Below are positions 58,064 through 64,000 of a DNA stretch of 64,000 nt, piece after piece. The notes under the pieces are model-generated. The model worked only from the letters and a program-made list of their open reading frames with translations. It made no database searches and was not told the origin of the DNA. Positions within the stretch are counted from its first letter, which is position 1; each line of letters starts with the position of its first letter. The stretch lies in the NCBI RefSeq assembly GCF_001442535.1, contig NZ_CP013141.1, positions 4,258,986 through 4,322,985 on the forward strand, written 5' to 3'. The position numbers and the translations under genes are program-made. The stretch comes from Lysobacter antibioticus. GTDB lineage: Bacteria; Pseudomonadota; Gammaproteobacteria; Xanthomonadales; Xanthomonadaceae.

Positions 58064-60973
58064 TCAATCCTGCTCATGGTTGACCCCCGCGCGGCGAGCG
58101 CGAAACTCCGCGCCGTAGCGCAAGGGGCCGGGTTCGGCCTCGGCGAACGCGAGCGGAGCGAACTGCGGTTCGGACTCGCCGCGCGCGTTCTGTTCCGCAT
58201 CGGCCTTGCGGATCGACACGCGCAGGTCGAACCAGGCCGCCTGCCCGGTGACCGGGTCGGCATTGGCGTAGTCGCCCTTCGGGGTGATGTCGGAGATCAG
58301 GTGATTCATCAGGAAGCCCTTGCGGCTTTCCGGGGCGTCCTTGTCCAGTCGCCAGGCGCCACGGCGCTTACCGATCGCGTTCCAGGTCCAGACCGTGTCG
58401 GCCTGGACGTTGGCGGCGAAGCGCGCCTGCACGGTGATGCGGCCGTGGTGCGATTCCATGATGATCCAGTCGGCATCGGCGATGCCGTGGCGCGCGCCGG
58501 TGTCCGGATGCAGATACAGGTAATTGCGCGCGACGATCTGGCGCAGCCAGGCGTTCTGCGAACCCCAGGCGTGGTACATGAACATCGGCCGCTGGGTCAC
58601 CGCGCTGAGCGGGAATTTCGTGTCGACCTGATCGACCTGGGCGCCTTCGAAGGGTTCGTACCAGATCGGCAGCGGATCGAAATAGGTCGCCACGCGTTCG
58701 CGATGCTGCGGCGGCGGTTGCTGCGCGCCGTGGCCTTGCGCGGCGAGGCGGAATTTCTGGATCGTCTCCGAATACAACTGCAGCACGATCGGGTCGGCGT
58801 GGCCGATGAAGCCCATCTTCTGCGCCCAGTCCAGATAACCGCGATTGGCCATCTTGTAGTAGCGCGCCGACTCCGGCACATGGCTGCGCCAGAAACCGCC
58901 GTTGTCGATGTAGCGCTGCAACTGCTGCGGGTTCGGCGGCCCCTTGGCTTCGAGTTCGCCGTGTTCGCCGCGCCAGCCGGCGAGCAGGCCGACGCCGGGC
59001 GCGCGCTCGTGGCGCACGATGTAGTCGGCGTAGTCGCGGTAACGCGGGCTGCCGTCGTCGTGGACCATGCCGGGCAGGCCGAGGCGCGCGCCGAGTTCCA
59101 GCAGCACGGATTGGAAGCCGCGCACGTCGCGGCCTTCGCGTTGTTGCGCGGCGTCGACCACGGGATGGCGGATCGCATCGCTGGCCGAGTCGGCATCGGA
59201 GATCGGCCGGTCGAGCAGGCTGATCGCGTCGAAGCGTTCCAGATAGGTGGTGTCGGGCAGGACTAGGTCGGCGTAGGCGGTCATCTCCGAGGCATAGGCA
59301 TCGGCGTAGATGATGCGCGGGATGCGGTACTCGCCGTCTTCGCCGCGATCGGTGAGCCAGCCGATGGTCTCGCCGGTGTTCATCGCCGAGTTCCAGCTCA
59401 TGTTGGCCATGAACATCATCAGCGTGTCGATCTTGTACGGGTCGCCGGCCCAGGCATTGCGGATCACGGTGTGCATCATCCCGTGCGCCGACAGCGGATA
59501 GGCCCAGGAGAAAGCGTGGTCGATGCGGCGCGGCTGACCGTTCGCGTCGACGACCAAGTCCTCGGGGCTGTGGACGAAGCCGAGCGGCGCGGCGTCGAGC
59601 GCACCGTTGGGCTGACGCGTCTTGCCGGGCCGGTTCGGCGGCGGGATCGGTTTCGGGAACGGCGGCTGATAGCGGAACGAGCCCGGTGTATCGACCGCGC
59701 CGAGCAACAACTGCAACAGGTGCAATGCGCGGCAGGTATGGAAGCCGTTGCTGTGCGCGCTGATGCCGCGCATGGCATGCATGCTGACCGGGCGGCCGGT
59801 CATTTCGGTGTGCTGGCGGCCGTAGGCATCGGTCCAGGCGATCGGCAGCGTGATCGCGTGATCGAACGCGGCCTCGGCAAGCTCGCGGGCGATGCGGCGG
59901 ATGGTCTCGGCCGGAATGCCGCAGCGTTCGCTGACCGCATCGGGTGCGTACTGCGGGTCGAGGTAGCGTTCGGCAACCAGATGGAACACCGGCATCGCGC
60001 GGCGGCCGTCGGCCAGGCTGTATTCGCCGACCACGGCCGGCGCGATGTCGATCGCGTCGGCGGGGTGGGCGCGGCCTTCGCTCGCGCCGTCGGGCAGCCC
60101 GCGCGCCCAACACAGCGCGCGCCCCTCGCCGTCGCGCGCGAACAGGCCGTCGTCGGCGCCGCTGGGGTTACGGATCACCAGCCAGTGCGCGTTGGTGTAG
60201 CGCACCAGATAGTCCAGGTCGATGCGATCGGCCTTGAGCAATTCGTGGATCAGGGCGAACGCGAACAGGCCGTCGGTGCCGGGGCGGATGCCGATCCATT
60301 CGTCGGCGATCGCGCCGTAACCGCTGCGCACCGGATTGACCGCGACGATCTTGGCACCGCTGGCCTTGAGTCTGCCGAGCCCGAGCTTGATCGGATTGGA
60401 GTCGTGGTCTTCGGCCACGCCCCACAGCATCAGATAACGCGAGTGCTCCCAGTCGGGCTCGCCGAACTCCCAGAACGAACCGCCCAGGGTGTAAAGGCCG
60501 CCGGCGGCCATGTTGACCGAGCAGAACCCTCCGTGGGCGGCGTAGTTGACCGTGCCGAACTGCTGCGCCCACCAACCGGTCAGCGCCTGCGACTGGTCGC
60601 GGCCGGTGAAGAAGGCCAACTCATCGGGGTTGCGTTCGCGGATCGGCGCGAGCCAGTCGGCGGCGATGCGCAGCGCCTCGTCCCATTCGATCTCGCGGAA
60701 TTCGCCCTTGCCGCGTTCGCCCACGCGCAGCAGGGGCTTGTCGAGCCGCGCCGGCGAGTAGTGCTGCATGATGCCGGCCGAACCCTTGGCGCACAGCACG
60801 CCCTGGTTGACCGGGTGATCGGGGTTGCCCTGGATGTAACGGATCCGGCCGTCGCTGAGCCAGACCTTGATGCCGCAACGGCATGCGCACATGTAACAGG
60901 TCGTGGTCTTGACCTCGTCGCCGGGCGAGGGCGACAAGTCGATGGCTGGCTCTTGGGGAGCGTGCTTTCGCAT
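58064..60973 (-). CDS. Molybdopterin oxidoreductase catalytic subunit (DMSO-reductase family, SoeA-like)
   Basis: A 969-residue bis-MGD enzyme. The N-terminal [4Fe-4S] motif is Cys26, Cys29, Cys33 and Cys61 (CYMCACRCGIKVW and GVLCAKGSAG). Molybdopterin-binding parts follow, e.g. GTDGLFAFALIHELLKADRI and the C-terminal domain with DWIIMESHHGRITVQAR. There is no Tat signal, so the enzyme should work in the cytoplasm, as SoeA of the sulfite dehydrogenase SoeABC does; length and the SoeB/SoeC-like partners agree. Other DMSO-reductase-family substrates are possible. The chosen ATG at 60973 precedes a short non-conserved lead; the frame is open upstream but without signal features. Confidence 0.85.
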   Translation of the reverse strand: MRKHAPQEPAIDLSPSPGDEVKTTTCYMCACRCGIKVWLSDGRIRYIQGNPDHPVNQGVLCAKGSAGIMQHYSPARLDKPLLRVGERGKGEFREIEWDEALRIAADWLAPIRERNPDELAFFTGRDQSQALTGWWAQQFGTVNYAAHGGFCSVNMAAGGLYTLGGSFWEFGEPDWEHSRYLMLWGVAEDHDSNPIKLGLGRLKASGAKIVAVNPVRSGYGAIADEWIGIRPGTDGLFAFALIHELLKADRIDLDYLVRYTNAHWLVIRNPSGADDGLFARDGEGRALCWARGLPDGASEGRAHPADAIDIAPAVVGEYSLADGRRAMPVFHLVAERYLDPQYAPDAVSERCGIPAETIRRIARELAEAAFDHAITLPIAWTDAYGRQHTEMTGRPVSMHAMRGISAHSNGFHTCRALHLLQLLLGAVDTPGSFRYQPPFPKPIPPPNRPGKTRQPNGALDAAPLGFVHSPEDLVVDANGQPRRIDHAFSWAYPLSAHGMMHTVIRNAWAGDPYKIDTLMMFMANMSWNSAMNTGETIGWLTDRGEDGEYRIPRIIYADAYASEMTAYADLVLPDTTYLERFDAISLLDRPISDADSASDAIRHPVVDAAQQREGRDVRGFQSVLLELGARLGLPGMVHDDGSPRYRDYADYIVRHERAPGVGLLAGWRGEHGELEAKGPPNPQQLQRYIDNGGFWRSHVPESARYYKMANRGYLDWAQKMGFIGHADPIVLQLYSETIQKFRLAAQGHGAQQPPPQHRERVATYFDPLPIWYEPFEGAQVDQVDTKFPLSAVTQRPMFMYHAWGSQNAWLRQIVARNYLYLHPDTGARHGIADADWIIMESHHGRITVQARFAANVQADTVWTWNAIGKRRGAWRLDKDAPESRKGFLMNHLISDITPKGDYANADPVTGQAAWFDLRVSIRKADAEQNARGESEPQFAPLAFAEAEPGPLRYGAEFRARRAGVNHEQD

Positions 60974-61547
60974 GGCGGCATTGTGCCTACCTGGGCGTGT
61001 CGCTGCGAGCTTGCGCGAAATCCGGGCTTGTGCGTCGTAGCGCCATCGCACTGCAACATTGTGCAGGTCTTGTGATCGGGCTTGCGGCCGCGGCTGTCGG
61101 CGGGCTCGCGCAGTCGCAACCGTTGCGACCGCACGGGTGTCTAATGTCACTACTGCGCCGGCGCTCCGATCCAGATACTGCTCCCGACATCGGCTCTCGA
61201 TACCGGCGTCGTCGTAACCTCATTCGGTCGAGGGGCGTCGCTGCCGGTGCTGCCGGCCGGCGATCCGCTCGAAGCGGTCGACGCTTGCTCCTCGCGCGCA
61301 ACTGCGCGCGGGCGTTCGCGTCGGCGCGACGAGGCTCGGCGAAGCCGGCCACGGCCCGGATGGCCCGCTCCGGCGGCGATCCGGCCTGCCGGGCGCCGCG
61401 GTCAGCCCGGTAAACGTGGCGCGGGGGGCGGCGTTGCGGATATTGCGGGCTCGATCACGTACGATCCCCAAGTTCGATGGTGGCGGCCGGACAGCGGCCG
61501 GTGCCATGCTAGTTGCGACCCCACCGAATCCACTAGACATCGCCGAC
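60974..61547. other. 574-bp divergent intergenic region
   Basis: No supported gene on either strand. It separates the molybdoenzyme operon from the WYL regulator and should carry both promoters. No operator or terminator was recognised. Confidence 0.5.
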
Positions 61548-62516
61548 ATGGAACGTATCGAACGCATCCACGCACTGCACCGGATTCTCACCGCAGCCCG
61601 GTATCCGGTCACAGTCCAGCGCCTCCAAGAGGACCTGGAGTGTTCGCGCGCGACCGTCTACCGCGACTTGGCCTACCTGCGCGACTACCTGATGGCGCCG
61701 GTGGTCGGCAACGGCGAGGCCGGTTTCCGCTACGACACCAGCGAAGGCGATCGCTTCGAGCTGCCCGGCCTGTGGCTGAGTTCGGAAGAGCTGCACTCGC
61801 TGTTGGCCGCGCAGCAGTTGCTGATGCGCAGCGGCGGCGGCGTGCTGTCGAACGCGCTCGCACCCTTGCAGCAGCGCATCGAAAAGCTGCTCGACGAACA
61901 TGCCGGCGGCCGACGCCTCCCGGTCGAGCGCGTGCGGGTGATTCCGCACCGCACCCGGCGCCTGGACGAGACCGCGTTCCGCGCCGTCGCCACCGCGGTG
62001 CTCGATCGCAAGCAGCTGACCTTCGAATACCGGGCGCGCTCGACCGACCAGCGCACCCGCCGCAGCGTTTCGCCGCAGCGCCTCACCCATTACCGCGAAA
62101 ACTGGTACCTCGACGCCTGGGATCACGAGCGCGATGCCTTGCGCAGTTTCTCGGTCGACCGCATCAGCGCGGCCAAGATCGGCGAAGACACCGCGCGCGA
62201 TGTCGCCGACGACGAACTCGACCAGCATCTGGCGTCGAGCTACGGCATTTTCTCCGGCGCGCCGAAGGGCTGGGCGACCATCGTCTTCAGCGCCAAGGCC
62301 GCGCGCTGGGTCGCCGACGAGCACTGGCATTCGCAGCAGCAGGGCCGTTTCTTGCCCGACGGGCGTTACGAGCTGAAGGTGCCGTACAGCGCCGGGCGCG
62401 AGCTGCTGATGGACGTGATGCATTACGGCAGCGACGCCGAGATCGTCGAGCCGGTGGTGCTGCGCGAACAGGCTAAGTCGATGCTGGAACTGGCGCTGAG
62501 CAACTACGGACGCTGA
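61548..62516 (+). CDS. WYL-domain transcriptional regulator (YafY type)
   Basis: A 322-residue regulator. The N-terminal DeoR-like helix-turn-helix (1-55) reads RIHALHRILTAARYPVTVQR then CSRATVYRDLAYLRDYL. The WYL domain (about 150-215) has LTHYRENWYLDAWDHERDAL, and a WCX C-terminal domain follows (VPYSAGRELLMDVMHYGSDA). WYL proteins sense nucleic acids or small ligands. The ATG at 61548 was chosen just before the helix-turn-helix; an in-frame ATG at 61506 is also possible. Its stop overlaps the lipase start by one base. Confidence 0.9.
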   Translation: MERIERIHALHRILTAARYPVTVQRLQEDLECSRATVYRDLAYLRDYLMAPVVGNGEAGFRYDTSEGDRFELPGLWLSSEELHSLLAAQQLLMRSGGGVLSNALAPLQQRIEKLLDEHAGGRRLPVERVRVIPHRTRRLDETAFRAVATAVLDRKQLTFEYRARSTDQRTRRSVSPQRLTHYRENWYLDAWDHERDALRSFSVDRISAAKIGEDTARDVADDELDQHLASSYGIFSGAPKGWATIVFSAKAARWVADEHWHSQQQGRFLPDGRYELKVPYSAGRELLMDVMHYGSDAEIVEPVVLREQAKSMLELALSNYGR

Positions 62517-63442
62517 TGCCCGGCGCCGACGCACCGCATATTTCCCGCGACGAACCGGTCGCCCTGGTGCTCGGCGCGGGCGGTGCCCGCGGTCTGGCGC
62601 AGATCGGGGTGATCGAAGCGCTGCAGGCGCGTTCGATGCGCATCGTCGCGGTTGCCGGCTCCTCCAGCGGCGCCCTGGTCGGCGGCTTGTTCGCCGCCGG
62701 TAAGCTCGAGGTCTACCGCGACTGGCTGTACGGCATGAGCCGCACCGCGATGCTGCGCCTGCTCGACCCCGGTCTGGGGCAACCGGGTCTGTTCCGCGGC
62801 GAGCGTCTGATGCACGCGTTGCGCGAACTGACCGGCGAGCCGCGCATCGAAGATCTGGAAATCGAGTTCACCGCGGTCGCGGTCGACCTGATCCGCCAGC
62901 GCGAAGTCTGGCTGCGCGAGGGCGATCTGTGGGACGCGGTACGCGCGTCGATCGCCATCCCGGGCGTATTTCCGCCTTATGAATTGCACGGTCGCGAACT
63001 CGTCGACGGCGGCCTGTTGGCGCCGCTGCCGATCGCGGCCACGCGCCTGTCCGATGCGCATCGTTTGATCGCCGTCGACATGCACGGCTGGCCGGAGCGG
63101 CCGCCGGGCGCGCTCGCCCAGCAGAACGGCGCCAAGGCGCCGGGCAGCGAGGTCGCGGAGTCGAAGCCTTCGATGCTGATGCGCTGGTTCCGCCGTGGCG
63201 CCGACGAGGCCTCCAACGGCGAACAACCGCCGCACGAGCTGGGTTTCAGCGAATTGATGGCGCGTTCGCTCGACATGATGCAGGCCCAGATCGCGCGCGT
63301 GCAGCTGGCCCTGGACCCGCCGGAGCTGGTCATCCGGATTCCGCGCGACGCCTGCCAGTTCTACGAATTCTGGCGGGCCAAGGAACTGATCGCGCTGGGC
63401 CGCGAAGAAGCCGAGAAGGCACTCGACAAGGCCGGTTACTGA
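62516..63442 (+). CDS. Patatin-like phospholipase family protein
   Basis: A 308-residue lipase of the RssA/YchK type. The oxyanion glycine run LVLGAGGARGLAQIG, the nucleophile Ser50 in GSSSG and the catalytic Asp164 in VDGGLLAPLP form the Ser-Asp dyad. No signal peptide, so probably cytoplasmic. Start and WYL stop overlap (TGATG), so both are co-translated. Confidence 0.92.
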   Translation: MPGADAPHISRDEPVALVLGAGGARGLAQIGVIEALQARSMRIVAVAGSSSGALVGGLFAAGKLEVYRDWLYGMSRTAMLRLLDPGLGQPGLFRGERLMHALRELTGEPRIEDLEIEFTAVAVDLIRQREVWLREGDLWDAVRASIAIPGVFPPYELHGRELVDGGLLAPLPIAATRLSDAHRLIAVDMHGWPERPPGALAQQNGAKAPGSEVAESKPSMLMRWFRRGADEASNGEQPPHELGFSELMARSLDMMQAQIARVQLALDPPELVIRIPRDACQFYEFWRAKELIALGREEAEKALDKAGY

Positions 63443-63779
63443 GCTTCGGCTCGGCGCAGTCGCGTTTGGGCAGAGGCGGCGCGAGCCGCGACCGTGATCC
63501 ACCCGGGCGACCCGGGCGCGGTCGACCTTTTTGCTCTCATGGCGCTGGCGCGCCGCGTGGAGCCGCGGCCCTTCGGCCATGGCCGCGAGCGAATCTCCAC
63601 GGTCTTTCGCTGCGTGGCCCGGGCCGGTCGCCGACCAACCGCCAGACCCGGCACAGCGCAAAGCCGACGCGCCGCACAGACGACGCGCCGATGAGCGGCG
63701 CCGAAGATCGCAGCCTCTGAGACGGGCCGGCGAGATGGTGGGCTCAACGACCCTTACGCCCGCTTTCCGGAGCCTGGAC
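63443..63779. other. 337-bp intergenic region with a REP-like palindrome
   Basis: A degenerate copy of the palindrome, CAGAGGCGGCGCGAGCCGCG, lies at about 63469-63488. No gene is supported. Confidence 0.55.
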
Positions 63780-64000
63780 ATGACCGTCAGCACGCCTTCC
63801 GACCGTTCCGCCGATGCCGCCCATGCGGACCTCGACACCGCCCTGCGTTACGCCCTCGCCATCGGCGGCCTGTTGGTGCTGATGCTGCCGGCCGCGCGCG
63901 GCAGCCATGGCGCGATCGGCTGGCTGCCGCTGTGGCTGGTGGCGATGCCGGCCGTGGCCTGGTGGGCGCTGCACCGCTTCCGGCTGCCGGCCTGGCGCAA
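63780..64000 (+). CDS. Hypothetical membrane protein, N-terminal part (truncated by window end)
   Basis: The frame starts MTVSTPSDRSADAAHADLD with GGAG seven bases before the ATG and runs off the window after 73 codons. Two hydrophobic helices are visible (YALAIGGLLVLMLPAA and IGWLPLWLVAMPAVAWWAL). No family can be named from this part. Confidence 0.7.
   Translation, partial: MTVSTPSDRSADAAHADLDTALRYALAIGGLLVLMLPAARGSHGAIGWLPLWLVAMPAVAWWALHRFRLPAWR

Overview
The window is high-GC DNA from a gammaproteobacterium, most likely the Xanthomonadaceae and probably Lysobacter or a close relative. The evidence is the algZ-algR-hemC order, an OhrR/Ohr pair with the Xanthomonas-type cysteines, two very large autotransporters, a TonB-dependent receptor next to a PepSY protein, and many intergenic copies of a GTAGGAGCGGCGCGAGCCGC palindrome. 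Genus assignment is inference; no rRNA or tRNA gene was recognised.

Layout. 1-2.8 kb: two class C beta-lactamase-fold serine hydrolases flank a VanX-type D-Ala-D-Ala dipeptidase lipoprotein. 3-4 kb: ohrR and ohr (organic peroxide defence), each preceded by a similar putative operator. 4.5-10.9 kb: a 2107-residue autotransporter with about ten 86-89-residue repeats and an unusual 156-residue tail after the barrel. 11-14.5 kb: a TonB receptor/PepSY membrane protein pair. 14.8-16.6 kb: a DUF3224 protein and an LpxR-type lipid A deacylase.

17.5-21.8 kb holds the most interesting system: a minus-strand RiPP cluster with an adaptor-like HlyD protein, a peptidase-C39 ABC transporter, a 61-residue double-glycine precursor peptide and a graspetide-type ATP-grasp ligase. 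A hairpin terminator or attenuator separates the precursor gene from the ligase gene. The precursor core holds three Thr and several Asp, fitting Thr-Asp omega-ester macrocycles. The HlyD protein appears to have lost the lipoyl/coiled-coil hairpin.

22-34.5 kb: a DUF418 membrane protein, a NarL-type two-component system, an S8 subtilisin-like autotransporter, a LysE exporter, a DUF4031 protein, a glyoxalase-fold protein, a DedA-rhodanese fusion, a methyltransferase, and an AhpD-like protein divergent from a LysR regulator. 35.2-36.1 kb: seven copies of an exactly 137-bp repeat that alternate between two subtypes.

36.2-41.4 kb: a molybdenum hydroxylase locus (mocA-like and xdhC-like maturation genes divergent from iorA- and iorB-like subunits plus a diheme lipoprotein cytochrome). 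41.5-48.7 kb: a czc heavy-metal efflux operon (czcI-like, czcC, czcB, czcA, CDF transporter). 48.9-54.2 kb: a TonB-C-domain lipoprotein, a carboxylesterase, algZ-algR and hemC. 55-61 kb: a DUF481 protein and a DMSO-reductase-family operon resembling the cytoplasmic sulfite dehydrogenase SoeABC, with an extra 73-residue membrane protein. 61.5-64 kb: a WYL regulator, a patatin-like lipase and the start of a membrane protein.

Three intergenic stretches (about 16.85-17.38, 52.81-53.11 and 54.39-54.98 kb) are copies of one long mobile-looking element. It has inverted ends, a GGCAAC hexanucleotide tract (5, 5 and 13 units), and two consecutive hairpins whose arms differ between copies by compensating changes.
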